Part shown: one piece after another, positions 1 to 9,469 of the stretch | Layout of the letters: each line of letters opens with the position of its first letter | Numbering within the stretch: the first letter of the stretch is position 1 | DNA from: Polaromonas sp. | GTDB lineage: Bacteria; Pseudomonadota; Gammaproteobacteria; Burkholderiales; Burkholderiaceae_C | Length of the DNA stretch: 64,000 bases | Assembly: GCA_021731285.1 (NCBI GenBank) | Contig: JAKFXR010000037.1 | Location: 20,755-84,754 of the forward strand | Direction: 5' to 3' | The notes under the pieces: model-generated | What the model was told of the DNA's origin: nothing | Databases searched by the model: none | The model's input: the letters and a program-made list of their open reading frames with translations, nothing else | Made by a program: the position numbers and the translations under genes

Positions 1-117
1 CATCAGCGGCAGCAACACGCAAACAATCTTGATCAGGGTCCACAGCACCGGCCAGACGGTGCCCGGCCAGATGCCGCCCATCAAACCCTGGCCAAACATG
101 AAAATGGAGTCAATCAT
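1..117 (-). CDS. nuoH: NADH-quinone oxidoreductase subunit H, N-terminal fragment
   Basis: Only the first 39 codons lie in the window; the gene continues off the left edge. The visible N-terminus starts MIDSIFMFGQGLMGG and runs into a hydrophobic helix (WPVLWTLIKIVCVLLPLM), as expected for the first membrane segment of the quinone-site subunit NuoH of complex I. Its ATG (115-117) overlaps the nuoG stop codon as ATGA, so it is translationally coupled to nuoG. Position in the operon directly after nuoG supports the call. Confidence 0.85.
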   Translation of the reverse strand, partial: MIDSIFMFGQGLMGGIWPGTVWPVLWTLIKIVCVLLPLM

Positions 118-2255
118 GCGGACACTCCCTCGGCTGCCGCGGCCTGCCGCGCGTCAGCGGTCAACTGCAGCGATGTTGCGCGCCGCACCAGACCGTCGAG
201 CTGGTAAATGCTCGCAACACATGGGGTTGCGCCGGCTGTCGACAACTCGATAGCCGCATCGGTCGCATTGCCCAGCCGGTCAGCGGGCACATGCGATGCG
301 TCTGCGCCGCGGACTTGCTTGAGCACATCCTGCGAAGACTCAAAGTCAAAGCCCGGCAAGTCCAGCAGATTGGCCAGCACCCGGAGCACTTTCCAGGCGG
401 GGCGGGTTTCGCCCAGCGGCTTGACCACCGCATGAAAGCTCTGCACACGGCCCTCGGCACTGACAAAGGTACCGGACGTTTCAGTGAAAGGTGCAATGGG
501 CAACAACACGTCGCTGAAAGCCATGTTGGATTTGAAGGGGCTCAGGGTCACGACCATTTGCGCGGCATTGAGACCAGCAGCAGCTGCAGCACCCGCAGCA
601 GAGTCAAACTCAGGCTCGTTGTTGAGCAGAATCACCGCCTTGAGCTTGCCTGCCAGCATCTGGCCGGCGTTCAGCCCCTTGTCGGCCGGCATCGCGCCTG
701 CCAGCTGGGCGCCGACCGTGTTGGCCGCTTCGCCCAGGTAGCCGACGCTGGCACCCGTCTGCTCACCAATCCAGTTGGCCAGGCCCAGGAGACTGCTGGC
801 ATGGACATGATGTGCAGCCGCGTTGCCGAGCAGGATGGCTTTGCGTTCGCCACCCATCAAGGACTTGGCGATGGCTTTGGCCACGTCGCCGGCCTGCCCT
901 GCAGCGGGTGCAGCAATACCTTTGTCTGCTGCAACAGCCGCAGCCACATCGGCCAGGGCCTGCGCCCAGGCGCCCGGCTCAGCCAGCACGCTGTTGGTGA
1001 CCGGCATGGCCCAGGCGTCAGGCGCGGACATTTCCGCTACTGAACTGATAGCATTCACCGCACATCCCTTGCGGGCAGACTGTCGAATCCGTTGTGCAAA
1101 CAGAGGGTGGTCCTTGCGCAGACTGGAGCCGACCACCAGCACGCGCTGGAGTTGCGACAGGGATGCGATGGAGGTGCCGAGCCAGCGAATCGAAGTTGAA
1201 GGTGAAAACTGCGCGTTGCGCAGGCGGTAGTCAATGTTGTCGCTGCCCAGACCGCGCATCAGTGAGGCAGCCAGGCTCAACTCTTCCAGTGTGCTGTGCG
1301 GGCTGGCGAGGGTGCCAATACTGGCCGCCCCGTGGTCAGCCTTGATTTGTTTCAGGCCATTGGCGACGTATTCAAGCGCGGTTTGCCAGTCAACGGCTTT
1401 CCACTCGCCGCCCTGCTTGAGCATGGGCGTCTGCAGGCGTTCGTCGGAGCCAAGGGCTTCGTAGGAGAAACGGTCGCGGTCTGCAATCCAGCATTCGTTG
1501 ACGTCTTCGTTTTCCAGCGGCACCACACGCATCACCTTGTTGGCCTTGACCTGGACAATCAGGTTGGTACCGGTCGAGTCGTGCGGGCTGACAGATTTGC
1601 GGCGTGACAGCTCCCAGGTACGGGCGCTGTAGCGGAAAGGCTTGCTGGTCAGCGCGCCCACCGGGCAGATGTCGATCATGTTGCCGGACAGCTCGGAGTC
1701 CACCGACATGCCGACAAAGGTTTCAATCTCGGCGTGCTCGCCGCGGTGCGACATGCCCAGCTCCATCACGCCGGCAACTTCCTGGCCAAAACGCACGCAG
1801 CGGGTGCAGTGGATGCAGCGGCTCATCTCTTCCATGGAGATCAGGGGGCCGACATCCTTGTGAAAAACAACGCGCTTTTCTTCTTCGTAGCGCGAACCGC
1901 TGCCGCCGTAGCCGACGGCCAGATCCTGCAACTGGCATTCACCGCCCTGGTCGCAGATGGGGCAATCCAAAGGGTGGTTGATCAGCAAAAACTCCATCAC
2001 GCCCTTCTGGGCCTTGATGGCTTTGTCGTTCTTGGTGTGAACAATCATGCCCTGCGTCACCGGCGTGGCGCAGGCCGGCATGGGCTTGGGCGCCTTTTCA
2101 ATGTCAACCAGACACATGCGGCAGTTGGCCGCGATACTGAGTTTCTTGTGATAACAAAAATGCGGAATGTAGGTGCCGGCTTTCTCCGCCGCATGCATCA
2201 CCGTGCTGCCTTCGAGCACTTCCACTTTTTGACCGTCGAGCTGGATTTCAACCAT
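114..2255 (-). CDS. nuoG: NADH-quinone oxidoreductase subunit G
   Basis: Peripheral-arm iron-sulfur subunit of complex I that carries electrons from NuoE/F toward NuoI and NuoB. About 713 aa. The N-terminal ferredoxin-like domain has Cys34, Cys45, Cys48 and Cys62 for a [2Fe-2S] cluster. The motif HPLDCPICDQGGECQLQD and the later CIHCTRCVRFG and DICPVGAL motifs supply further clusters, and a molybdopterin-oxidoreductase-like domain without cofactor function follows. I chose MVEIQLDG at 2255 because the upstream in-frame extension is not family-like and would run into nuoF. It is 25 bp after nuoF and overlaps nuoH by ATGA. The Ala-rich C-terminal half is typical of betaproteobacterial NuoG. Confidence 0.95.
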   Translation of the reverse strand: MVEIQLDGQKVEVLEGSTVMHAAEKAGTYIPHFCYHKKLSIAANCRMCLVDIEKAPKPMPACATPVTQGMIVHTKNDKAIKAQKGVMEFLLINHPLDCPICDQGGECQLQDLAVGYGGSGSRYEEEKRVVFHKDVGPLISMEEMSRCIHCTRCVRFGQEVAGVMELGMSHRGEHAEIETFVGMSVDSELSGNMIDICPVGALTSKPFRYSARTWELSRRKSVSPHDSTGTNLIVQVKANKVMRVVPLENEDVNECWIADRDRFSYEALGSDERLQTPMLKQGGEWKAVDWQTALEYVANGLKQIKADHGAASIGTLASPHSTLEELSLAASLMRGLGSDNIDYRLRNAQFSPSTSIRWLGTSIASLSQLQRVLVVGSSLRKDHPLFAQRIRQSARKGCAVNAISSVAEMSAPDAWAMPVTNSVLAEPGAWAQALADVAAAVAADKGIAAPAAGQAGDVAKAIAKSLMGGERKAILLGNAAAHHVHASSLLGLANWIGEQTGASVGYLGEAANTVGAQLAGAMPADKGLNAGQMLAGKLKAVILLNNEPEFDSAAGAAAAAGLNAAQMVVTLSPFKSNMAFSDVLLPIAPFTETSGTFVSAEGRVQSFHAVVKPLGETRPAWKVLRVLANLLDLPGFDFESSQDVLKQVRGADASHVPADRLGNATDAAIELSTAGATPCVASIYQLDGLVRRATSLQLTADARQAAAAEGVSA

Positions 2256-2280
2256 GGTGAATTTGCTTTGATGGAGCGCG

Positions 2281-3633
2281 TTAAGCGTAAACCGGGACCT
2301 GGCAGGTCTTGTGGGTGATGTGGTGCTCGAACTCGGCACGGAAGTGCTTGATCATCGCGCGCACCGGCATTGCTGCAGCGTCGCCCAGGGCGCAAATGGT
2401 GCGGCCCTGGATGTTGTCGGAGACCGAGTTGAGCAGATCCAGATCGCTCTCGCGCCCCTGGCCATGCTCGATGCGGTCCACCATGCGCCAGAGCCAGCCT
2501 GTGCCCTCGCGGCACGGTGTGCACTGGCCGCAGCTTTCGTGCATGTAGAAGTAGGACAGGCGCAGCAGGCTTTTGACCATGCACCGCGTTTCATCCATGA
2601 CAATCACAGCGCCCGAGCCCAGCATGGAGCCAGCCTTGGCGATGGAGTCGTAGTCCATGTCGGTCGCCATCATGATGTCGGCCGGCAGGACCGGCATGGA
2701 TGACCCACCGGGAATCACCGCCTTGAGTTTGCGGCCGCCACGCATGCCGCCGGCCAACTCGAGCAGCTTGGCAAACGGGGTGCCCATGGGGATCTCGTAG
2801 TTGCCGGGGCGCTCCACGTCACCGCTGATCGTAAAAATCTTGGTGCCCCCATTGTTGGGCTTGCCGCATTCCAGGTAAGCCTGACCCCCATTGCGGATGA
2901 TCCAGGGCACGGCGGCGAAGGTTTCGGTGTTGTTGATGGTCGTGGGCTTGCCGTAGAGACCGAAACTTGCGGGGAAAGGCGGCTTGAAGCGGGGCTGGCC
3001 CTTTTTGCCTTCCAGCGATTCGAGCAAGGCGGTTTCTTCGCCGCAGATGTAGGCGCCAAAACCGTGAGCCGCATGCAACTGGAAGCTGTAGTTGCTGCCG
3101 AGGATCCTGTCGCCCAGCAGGCCGGCAGCGCGCGCTTCTTCGAGGGCTTCTTCAAAGCGACGGTAAGTCGTGAAAATCTCGCCGTGGATGTAGTTGTAGC
3201 CCACGCTGATGCCCATCGCATAGGCCGCAATCGCCATGCCTTCGATGACGATGTGCGGGTTGTACTGCATGATGTCGCGGTCTTTGGCCGTGCCCGGCTC
3301 ACCCTCATCGGAGTTGCAGACCAGGTACTTCTGGCCCGGGAACTGGCGCGGCATGAAGCTCCACTTCAGTCCTGTCGGAAAACCCGCGCCACCACGGCCA
3401 CGCAGGCTACCGGCCTTGACCTCGGCAATCACCTGGTCCTGGGTCATGGGCTCACCGCCGCCCGCGCCCAGAATCTTGCGCAGGGCCTGGTAGCCGCCGC
3501 GCGCTTCGTAATCCTTCAGGCGCCAGTTGCTGCCGTCAAGCCCGGCCATGATCTGCGGATTGATGTGACGGCCATGAAAGGACGTCTGGACACCGGTGGC
3601 CTCAAACTGGGAAAGAATGCTGGAAGCGGACAT
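2281..3633 (-). CDS. nuoF: NADH-quinone oxidoreductase subunit F
   Basis: NADH- and FMN-binding subunit of complex I (450 aa), where NADH is oxidised. The Gly-rich nucleotide/flavin loop is visible as [13 protein letters not shown] near residues 80-92, and the [4Fe-4S] cluster N3 motif [14 protein letters not shown] lies near residue 370. Length and motifs are standard for the 51-kDa family. The start [21 protein letters not shown] sits 2 bp downstream of the nuoE stop, consistent with translational coupling. It is transcribed leftward in the nuoABCDEFGH order. Nothing unusual was seen. Confidence 0.97.
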   Translation of the reverse strand: MSASSILSQFEATGVQTSFHGRHINPQIMAGLDGSNWRLKDYEARGGYQALRKILGAGGGEPMTQDQVIAEVKAGSLRGRGGAGFPTGLKWSFMPRQFPGQKYLVCNSDEGEPGTAKDRDIMQYNPHIVIEGMAIAAYAMGISVGYNYIHGEIFTTYRRFEEALEEARAAGLLGDRILGSNYSFQLHAAHGFGAYICGEETALLESLEGKKGQPRFKPPFPASFGLYGKPTTINNTETFAAVPWIIRNGGQAYLECGKPNNGGTKIFTISGDVERPGNYEIPMGTPFAKLLELAGGMRGGRKLKAVIPGGSSMPVLPADIMMATDMDYDSIAKAGSMLGSGAVIVMDETRCMVKSLLRLSYFYMHESCGQCTPCREGTGWLWRMVDRIEHGQGRESDLDLLNSVSDNIQGRTICALGDAAAMPVRAMIKHFRAEFEHHITHKTCQVPVYA

Positions 3634-3635
3634 GG

Positions 3636-4124
3636 TTACTTTGCCTCGGCAGATTTAAGGCCATCGATCAGCTGGTCGAGCTTGTCATTGCTCATGAAGC
3701 TGCACATGTGCAGGTCATTGACAAGCAGCACCGGCGAGTCGGCGCAGGCGCCCAGGCATTCGGACTGCTGCAGCGTGAACATGCCGTCGGCGGTGGTGCC
3801 ACCCATGGCCACACCGAGCTTTTGTTCCAGGTGGGCCAGCGCCTTGGTGCCGTCACGCAACTGGCACGGCAGGTTGGTGCAGACATTGATCTTGTACTTG
3901 CCCAGGGGTTTCTGGTTGTACATGTTGTAGAAGGTCGTGACCTCATGCACGGCGATGGGCGCCATGCCCAGGTAGTCGGCCACCAGCTTCTCGCTCTCGG
4001 CGCTGACAAAACCCTGCTCTTCCTGAACGATGGCCAGACAGGCCATCACGGCCGACTGCTTCTGGTCTGCGGGGTATTTGGCGACTTCGCGGTCGAACCG
4101 CTGTTTGGCTTGTTCAGAAATCAT
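3636..4124 (-). CDS. nuoE: NADH-quinone oxidoreductase subunit E
   Basis: The 24-kDa thioredoxin-like subunit of complex I, binding the off-pathway [2Fe-2S] cluster N1a next to NuoF FMN. It is 162 aa, a normal length. The four cluster cysteines appear as CTNLPC near residues 92-97 and CLGAC near 133-137. The helical N-terminal part ([15 protein letters not shown]) and the motif [17 protein letters not shown] are typical. It lies 8 bp after nuoD and 2 bp before nuoF in the same operon. Confidence 0.96.
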   Translation of the reverse strand: MISEQAKQRFDREVAKYPADQKQSAVMACLAIVQEEQGFVSAESEKLVADYLGMAPIAVHEVTTFYNMYNQKPLGKYKINVCTNLPCQLRDGTKALAHLEQKLGVAMGGTTADGMFTLQQSECLGACADSPVLLVNDLHMCSFMSNDKLDQLIDGLKSAEAK

Positions 4125-4132
4125 GGAGGTTT

Positions 4133-5386
4133 TTAGCGGTCAATTTCGCCGAACACGATGTCCATCGTGCCGATGACGGCGACGGCATCAGCAATCATGT
4201 GGCCACGCGACATTTCGTCCATGGCGGCCAGATGCGAGAAGCCCGGTGGACGGATCTTCAGGCGGTAGGGTTTGTTGGCGCCATCGCTGACGATGTAGAT
4301 ACCGAACTCGCCCTTGGGGTGTTCGACAGCTGCATAGGCCTCGCCCTCGGGCACATGGAAGCCCTCGGTGAACAGCTTGAAGTGGTGAATCAGCTCTTCC
4401 ATGTTGGACTTCATGGATTCGCGGTCGGGCGCAGCCACCTTGTGGTTGCTGGTGATCACCGGGCCGGGGTTGACGCGCAGCCACTTGATGCACTGCTGGA
4501 TGATGCGGTTGGACTGGCGCATCTCTTCAATGCGGACCAGGTAGCGGTCGTAACAGTCGCCGGTTTTGCCAACGGGAATGTCGAAGTCCATTTTTGCGTA
4601 GACGTCATAGGGCTGCTGCTTGCGCAGGTCCCACGCAAAACCCGAGCCCCTGAGCATGGGGCCGGTGAAACCGAGGTTCAAGGCGCGCTCAGGCGAGACC
4701 ACGCCGACACCAACCGTGCGTTGCTTCCAGATGCGGTTGTCGGTGAGCAGGGTTTCGTATTCGTCGACCAGCCGCGGGAACTGGGTGCAGAAGTCGTCAA
4801 TGAAGTCGAGCAGGGATCCCTGGCGGTTTTCGTTGAGTGCAGCAATGGCTTTGGCGTTTTTGACTTTGCTGACCTTGTACTGCGGCATGGTCTCGGGCAG
4901 ATCGCGGTAAACACCACCCGGGCGGAAGTAGGCGGCGTGCATGCGGGCACCGGAGACCGCCTCGTACATGTCAAACAGGGCCTCACGCTCGCGGAAGCAA
5001 TAAATCAGGATGTTCATCGCGCCGCAATCAAACCCGTGCGCGCCCAGCCACAGCAGGTGGTTGAGCAGGCGGGTGATCTCGGAGAACATCACGCGGATGT
5101 ATTGCGCGCGCTCCGGCACATCAACGCCAATCAGCTTTTCGATGGCCAGGCAGTAGGCGTGCTCGTTGGACATCATCGACACATAGTCGAGGCGGTCCAT
5201 GTAAGGCAGCGACTGGATGTAGGTCTTGCTCTCGGCCAGTTTTTCCGTGGCGCGGTGCAGCAGGCCGATGTGCGGGTCGGCGCGCTGGATCACTTCGCCG
5301 TCAAGCTCAAGCACCAGGCGCAGCACACCATGGGCTGCGGGGTGCTGCGGTCCGAAGTTCAGCGTGTAATTCTTGATCTCGGCCAT
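4133..5386 (-). CDS. nuoD: NADH-quinone oxidoreductase subunit D
   Basis: The 49-kDa subunit of complex I (417 aa), homologous to the large subunit of [NiFe] hydrogenases, which forms the quinone pocket together with NuoB. The N-terminal signature [22 protein letters not shown] is present, with the family motifs [10 protein letters not shown] and LPYMDRLDY following. The C-terminus ends in [10 protein letters not shown], as in typical NuoD. The start codon overlaps the nuoC stop as TAATG, so translation is likely coupled. Confidence 0.97.
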   Translation of the reverse strand: MAEIKNYTLNFGPQHPAAHGVLRLVLELDGEVIQRADPHIGLLHRATEKLAESKTYIQSLPYMDRLDYVSMMSNEHAYCLAIEKLIGVDVPERAQYIRVMFSEITRLLNHLLWLGAHGFDCGAMNILIYCFREREALFDMYEAVSGARMHAAYFRPGGVYRDLPETMPQYKVSKVKNAKAIAALNENRQGSLLDFIDDFCTQFPRLVDEYETLLTDNRIWKQRTVGVGVVSPERALNLGFTGPMLRGSGFAWDLRKQQPYDVYAKMDFDIPVGKTGDCYDRYLVRIEEMRQSNRIIQQCIKWLRVNPGPVITSNHKVAAPDRESMKSNMEELIHHFKLFTEGFHVPEGEAYAAVEHPKGEFGIYIVSDGANKPYRLKIRPPGFSHLAAMDEMSRGHMIADAVAVIGTMDIVFGEIDR

Positions 5387-5997
5387 TATTGGATTCCGCC
5401 GTAGTTGTCTTCACGGATCACGCGCGGTGTGATTTCGCGCGGTTCGATCGTCACCGGCTGGTAGATCACGCGCCGTTGCTCAGGGTCATAGCGCATTTCG
5501 ACATAACCCGTGGTCGGGAAGTCCTTGCGGAAGGGGTGGCCGATGAAACCATAGTCGGTCAGGATGCGGCGCAGGTCGTTGTGGCCGTCGAAGATGATGC
5601 CGAAGAGGTCAAACGCTTCACGCTCGAACCAGTTGGCCGAATTCCAGACCTCGTTGACCGAAGCCACCACCGGAAAATCATCGTCTTCACAAAAGACCTT
5701 GAGGCGTACACGCTGGTTCAGGCTGACCGACAACAAATGGGAAGCCACGCAATAACGGCGGCCGTCGTAGCGGCCGTCGGCATACTCCGAGTAATCGATG
5801 CCGCACAGGTCGATCAGTTGTTCGAACTGGCAGCCCGGCGAGTCACGCAGGATCAGCGCAGCAGCGAGGTAATTCTGGGCGGATACCACAACCGTCAGCT
5901 CACCCAACGCAACGGAGACCCGTTGGGCCTTGTCGCCCAGGGCAGCGGTAAGGGTAACTGCGAGCTGTTCTGCAGAAGCGGGATGCAAGGGACCCAT
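5386..5997 (-). CDS. nuoC: NADH-quinone oxidoreductase subunit C
   Basis: The 30-kDa subunit of complex I (about 203 aa), a structural partner of NuoD. The family motif [37 protein letters not shown] is readable in pieces as [18 protein letters not shown] and [12 protein letters not shown] near residues 120-160. I chose ATG at 5997, which overlaps the nuoB stop as TGATG. An extra in-frame TTG one codon upstream is less likely. It is separate from nuoD, unlike the fused nuoCD of enterobacteria, and this agrees with a betaproteobacterial origin. Confidence 0.95.
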   Translation of the reverse strand: MGPLHPASAEQLAVTLTAALGDKAQRVSVALGELTVVVSAQNYLAAALILRDSPGCQFEQLIDLCGIDYSEYADGRYDGRRYCVASHLLSVSLNQRVRLKVFCEDDDFPVVASVNEVWNSANWFEREAFDLFGIIFDGHNDLRRILTDYGFIGHPFRKDFPTTGYVEMRYDPEQRRVIYQPVTIEPREITPRVIREDNYGGIQ

Positions 5998-6476
5998 CAA
6001 GCCCTCGCTATGGTGTTGGTGCGGCGGATTTTCTGCTGCAACTGGATGATGCCGTACATCAGCGCTTCAGCAGTGGGCGGGCAACCGGGGACATAGACGT
6101 CGACCGGCACGATGCGGTCGCAGCCACGCACCACGGAATAGCTGTAGTGGTAGTAACCGCCGCCGTTGGCGCAGGATCCCATGGAGAGCACCCAGCGCGG
6201 CTCGGACATCTGGTCGTAGACCTTGCGCAGCGCAGGGCCCATCTTGTTGCACAGGGTGCCGGCCACAATCATCAGGTCGGACTGACGCGGGCTGGGGCGG
6301 AACAACATGCCGAAACGGTCCAGGTCGTAGCGCGCGGCCCCTGCATGCATCATTTCGACCGCGCAGCAGGCCAGACCAAAGGTCATGGGCCAGAGCGAAC
6401 CGGTCTTGGCCCAGTTGACCACCGAGTCGTAACTCGTGGTCATGAAGCCTTCGTTAAAAACACCTTCTAGTGACAT
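5997..6476 (-). CDS. nuoB: NADH-quinone oxidoreductase subunit B
   Basis: The 20-kDa subunit of complex I (159 aa), which carries the terminal [4Fe-4S] cluster N2 that reduces quinone. Cluster ligands are visible in [10 protein letters not shown] near residues 35-44, [15 protein letters not shown] near 100-115 and [14 protein letters not shown] near 130-143. The length is normal. The gene is preceded by a 49-bp gap after nuoA and coupled to nuoC by a TGATG overlap. Confidence 0.97.
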   Translation of the reverse strand: MSLEGVFNEGFMTTSYDSVVNWAKTGSLWPMTFGLACCAVEMMHAGAARYDLDRFGMLFRPSPRQSDLMIVAGTLCNKMGPALRKVYDQMSEPRWVLSMGSCANGGGYYHYSYSVVRGCDRIVPVDVYVPGCPPTAEALMYGIIQLQQKIRRTNTIARA

Positions 6477-6525
6477 ACCTGCACCTTTGTGGCGGCCGTT
6501 TGCTCAACCGCTGAATCACTTCAAG

Positions 6526-6885
6526 CTATTCCCAGTCCAGGGCGCCCTTTTTCCACTCGTAGGCAAAACCCACGACAAGAATGCCCAGAAAAATCATCAT
6601 GGACCAGAAGCCGACCGGTCCGATTTCCTTCAGGGCCACGGCCCAGGGAAACAGGAAGGCGATCTCGAGGTCAAACAAAATGAAGAGGATCGCGACGAGG
6701 TAGTAACGCACGTCGAATTTCATGCGGGCATCTTCGAAGGCTTCGAAGCCGCACTCGTAAGGGGAATTTTTTTCGCTGTCCGGCTTGTGCGGGCCCAGCA
6801 GGCGACCCAGGACCTGGGGCACGACGCCAACAGCCACACCCACCAGAATAAACAACAGAACAGGAAGGTATTGGTCGAGGTTCAT
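6526..6885 (-). CDS. nuoA: NADH-quinone oxidoreductase subunit A
   Basis: Small membrane subunit of complex I (119 aa) with three transmembrane helices: residues about 6-26, 62-82 and 90-110. The characteristic loop [20 protein letters not shown] lies between helices 1 and 2. It is the first gene of the nuo operon. Transcription may start upstream at the tRNA-Leu/secG region, since everything from tpiA to nuoH points the same way. Confidence 0.96.
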   Translation of the reverse strand: MNLDQYLPVLLFILVGVAVGVVPQVLGRLLGPHKPDSEKNSPYECGFEAFEDARMKFDVRYYLVAILFILFDLEIAFLFPWAVALKEIGPVGFWSMMIFLGILVVGFAYEWKKGALDWE

Positions 6886-6981
6886 CGTCGATTCAACTTC
6901 TGAAAGCTGCTTGGGCTTTGTACCGGTTGCTGTTCAAGGCCCCAGCCACTGCCTGCGCAACGCCGGGTGGACGCCTGTTGA

Positions 6982-7066
6982 TGGTGCGGACGGCGAGACT
7001 CGAACTCGCACAGCTTTCGCCACTACCCCCTCAAGATAGCGTGTCTACCAATTTCACCACGTCCGC
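6982..7066 (-). tRNA. tRNA-Leu (anticodon GAG)
   Basis: Reading the minus strand, the acceptor stem GCGGACG pairs with CGTCCGC, followed by discriminator A and an encoded CCA (6982-6984). The anticodon stem CTATC/GGTAG encloses a 7-base loop whose middle bases are GAG (complement at 7030-7032). A long variable arm of the class II type fits leucine, and the T arm GCGAG-TTCGAGT-CTCGC is standard. The tRNA lies between secG and nuoA, a familiar betaproteobacterial arrangement, and is probably processed from a longer transcript. Confidence 0.97.
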
Positions 7067-7077
7067 GGTTTTTTAAA

Positions 7078-7123
7078 TGTCCGGATGGCATGAGGAAGCT
7101 TGCAGCTTTTGGCTTTCCGGACA
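7078..7123 (-). other. hairpin between secG and tRNA-Leu
   Basis: Perfect 8-bp arms TGTCCGGA (7078-7085) and TCCGGACA (7116-7123) enclose a second small stem. On the minus strand it is followed by only three T residues, so it is a weak terminator at best. A role in processing the tRNA 5' side or in partial termination between secG and the tRNA is possible; this is inference. Confidence 0.4.
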
Positions 7124-7182
7124 GTCTCAGAGTTTACCCTGAAACTTTGCCGCTCCCTGTGGAAAGCGGGCTGCGCTACACG

Positions 7183-7599
7183 CTATTTCGTCGGAATTTG
7201 ACCTGCGTCACGATTTGACGACTGAGGCACAACAGGAGCCACAGGAACGCCGGATACCGGAGCTGTCGTGCCAGGGATTTGGGCCGCGCCCGATGCGGCG
7301 GTCGCCGGCACCGGTGCAGTGGCTGCACTGCCCTCAAGCACGCTGGTGCCCGTCTGCGGGCGCGCGTTGCCAAAATAGGCCAGCGCCAGGGTGCAGACAA
7401 AAAACACGGCGGCCAGCACAGCCGTCGTACGCGACAGGAAATTGGCACTGCCACTGGCGCCGAACAGGCTGCCCGAGCCACCACTGCCGAAAGCCGCGCC
7501 CATGTCGGCGCCCTTTCCGTGCTGCACCAGGATCAGCCCGATCATGCCAAGCGCGGACAGCATCTGGATCGCCAGGACGGTGGTCAACAAAACATTCAT
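7183..7599 (-). CDS. secG: preprotein translocase subunit SecG
   Basis: Auxiliary subunit of the SecYEG channel in the inner membrane. It is 138 aa with two transmembrane helices (residues about 5-22 and 58-76) separated by the signature segment LVQHGKGADMGAAFGSGGSGSLFG. The C-terminal tail (from about residue 80) is Ala/Pro/Thr-rich and low-complexity, as is usual in Burkholderiales. It lies 34 bp downstream of tpiA, as in many proteobacteria, and is probably co-transcribed with it. Confidence 0.95.
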   Translation of the reverse strand: MNVLLTTVLAIQMLSALGMIGLILVQHGKGADMGAAFGSGGSGSLFGASGSANFLSRTTAVLAAVFFVCTLALAYFGNARPQTGTSVLEGSAATAPVPATAASGAAQIPGTTAPVSGVPVAPVVPQSSNRDAGQIPTK

Positions 7600-7633
7600 G
7601 ATTTACTCCTAATTCAATAGCAGGCCCCGCCCG

Positions 7634-8392
7634 TCAGGCGTCGGCTGCTGCAACAATGGTTAAAAAATCCGGGGCCTTGAGCGAGGCGCCGCCAATCAGC
7701 CCCCCGTCGATGTCAGGCTGCGCAAGCAAGGATGCTGCGTTGGCGGCATTCATGCTGCCGCCGTACAAAATCTTCACGCGGTCCGCGTGATCGGTCGCGG
7801 CCTTGAGCTGGGCCCGCAGTACGGCATGCACGGCCTGCGCCTCTTCGGGCGTGGCCGTCTTGCCGGTACCTATGGCCCAGACAGGCTCATAAGCCACAAC
7901 GATCTCACTGATGCAATGCCCGTTGGTGTGGATGACAGCCGCCAGTTGCCGCTTGACCACTTCTTCGGTACGCCCGGCCTCACGCTCGGCCAGGGTCTCG
8001 CCAATACAGACAATCGGCGTGATGCCCGCAGCAAGGGCAATTTTTGCCTTGTCAGCCACCAGCGCATCGGTTTCACCGTGGTACTGGCGTCGCTCGGAAT
8101 GGCCAACAATCACATAGCGGCAACCAAACTCCTTGAGCATGGCCGCGCCGACCTCACCGGTGTAGGCACCGGACGCATGGGGCGACACATCCTGTGCTCC
8201 CAGGTCAATGGCCGACAACTCCGGGAGGGTCTGGGCCAAAGCCCGGAACTGCGCCAGGTAAGGCGCAGGGACACACACCACCACATCGGTGCGCCGCTGC
8301 GGCGGCAAACCGCCGGCCAGTTCCTGCAACAGGGCCTGGTTGGCAGCCAGGCTGCCGTTCATCTTCCAGTTGCCAGCGATCAGTTTTTTCAT
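7634..8392 (-). CDS. tpiA: triose-phosphate isomerase
   Basis: Interconverts dihydroxyacetone phosphate and glyceraldehyde 3-phosphate in the cytoplasm. It is 252 aa, the normal length. Active-site residues are visible: Asn/Lys in AGNWKMNG (residues 6-13), the electrophile His in VIVGHSERR (near 95-103), the catalytic Glu in [15 protein letters not shown] (near 167-181) with the mobile loop, and the phosphate-binding LYGGSMN and GLIGGASL segments. It is followed by secG on the same strand. Confidence 0.97.
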   Translation of the reverse strand: MKKLIAGNWKMNGSLAANQALLQELAGGLPPQRRTDVVVCVPAPYLAQFRALAQTLPELSAIDLGAQDVSPHASGAYTGEVGAAMLKEFGCRYVIVGHSERRQYHGETDALVADKAKIALAAGITPIVCIGETLAEREAGRTEEVVKRQLAAVIHTNGHCISEIVVAYEPVWAIGTGKTATPEEAQAVHAVLRAQLKAATDHADRVKILYGGSMNAANAASLLAQPDIDGGLIGGASLKAPDFLTIVAAADA

Positions 8393-8411
8393 GGGTGTCG
8401 GGGCCTCGTCT

Positions 8412-9398
8412 TCACCAGGTCAAAACGATTTTGCCAATGTGCTGATTCGATTCCATCAGGGTATGGGCTCCGGCAGCGTCGGCGGCAGCGAAGGTGCTGT
8501 GAATGACCGGCTTGATCACCCCGCTGCCAATCAGGGGCCAGACTTTTTCACGCAGCGCACTGGCAATGGCCGTTTTGAACTCCAGCGGCCGGGGCCGCAA
8601 GGTCGAACCCGTGATCGTCAGGCGTTTGCGCAACACCAGACCGGCATTGAACTCGGCCTTGGTGCCGCCCTGCACTGCAATGAACACCAGGCGGCCATCT
8701 TCGGCCAGGCAGCCAATCTCGCGCGCCACATAGCTGCCGGCCACCATGTCCAGAATCACATTGACGCCTTTGCCATCGGTCAGTTTTTTGACTTCCTCGG
8801 CAAAGTCGCTGCTCTTGTAGTTGATGGCGTGGTCCGCGCCCAAAGCCAGGCAGGCCGCGCATTTTTCATCGCTGCCGGCCGTGACCAGCACGGTCGCGCC
8901 CATGGCCTTTGCAAGCTGGATGGCGGTCACGCCAATGCCGCTGGAGCCGCCCTGGATCAACAGCGTCTCGCCCTTTTGCAGGCGCACGCGGTCGAAGACA
9001 TTGCTCCAGACGGTAAAAAAGGTTTCCGGCAAAGAGGCCGCTTCCACATCGCTGAGGCCCCCAGGCACAGGCAGGCATTGCCCGACCGGGGCAACACACA
9101 GCTCGGCATAACCGCCACCCGCCACCAGCGCGCACACCCGGTCACCCACCTTGAGGCCAGCCTGCCCCATCGCTGCTGCATCGCCGCTGACAATGACGCC
9201 CGCCACTTCGAGGCCAGGAATATCCGAGGCGCCGGGCGGCACCGGGTAGTTGCCGGTGCGCTGCAGGACATCCGGGCGGTTCACGCCCGAAGCCGCCACG
9301 CGGATCAGCAACTCGCCCGCGCCAGCGACCGGGTCGGGCCGCTCGGCCAGACGCAGGACGTCGGGAGCACCAAAGCTGGTGATTTCAACTGCTTTCAT
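8412..9398 (-). CDS. NAD(P)H quinone oxidoreductase, PIG3/zeta-crystallin-like (MDR family)
   Basis: Medium-chain dehydrogenase/reductase of 328 aa with no structural-zinc cysteines, so a zinc-independent quinone oxidoreductase type. The start [21 protein letters not shown] is a standard MDR beginning. The Rossmann segment [26 protein letters not shown] (read in parts) lies near residues 140-165, and the motif GADHAINYK follows. Likely NADPH-dependent one- or two-electron reduction of small quinones or alkenals; the substrate cannot be read. It is 19 bp upstream of tpiA on the same strand and may be co-transcribed. Confidence 0.85.
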   Translation of the reverse strand: MKAVEITSFGAPDVLRLAERPDPVAGAGELLIRVAASGVNRPDVLQRTGNYPVPPGASDIPGLEVAGVIVSGDAAAMGQAGLKVGDRVCALVAGGGYAELCVAPVGQCLPVPGGLSDVEAASLPETFFTVWSNVFDRVRLQKGETLLIQGGSSGIGVTAIQLAKAMGATVLVTAGSDEKCAACLALGADHAINYKSSDFAEEVKKLTDGKGVNVILDMVAGSYVAREIGCLAEDGRLVFIAVQGGTKAEFNAGLVLRKRLTITGSTLRPRPLEFKTAIASALREKVWPLIGSGVIKPVIHSTFAAADAAGAHTLMESNQHIGKIVLTW

Positions 9399-9449
9399 GA
9401 GATCTCTTGGTGTTTTGAGGCTGCAGCCACCGAACGACGGGAGCAGGCA

Positions 9450-9466
9450 GCTACAAAATCAATAGC
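9450..9466. repeat. AT-rich mini-palindrome (GCTA-N9-TAGC)
   Basis: Short inverted repeat in the 71-bp gap between pnp and the quinone oxidoreductase gene. It belongs to a dispersed family in this window with copies at 18685, 20303, 39591, 40915 and 51268. All have 4-7 bp arms around GCTAT/ATAGC and an A/T-rich loop. Confidence 0.5.
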
Positions 9467-9469
9467 AAA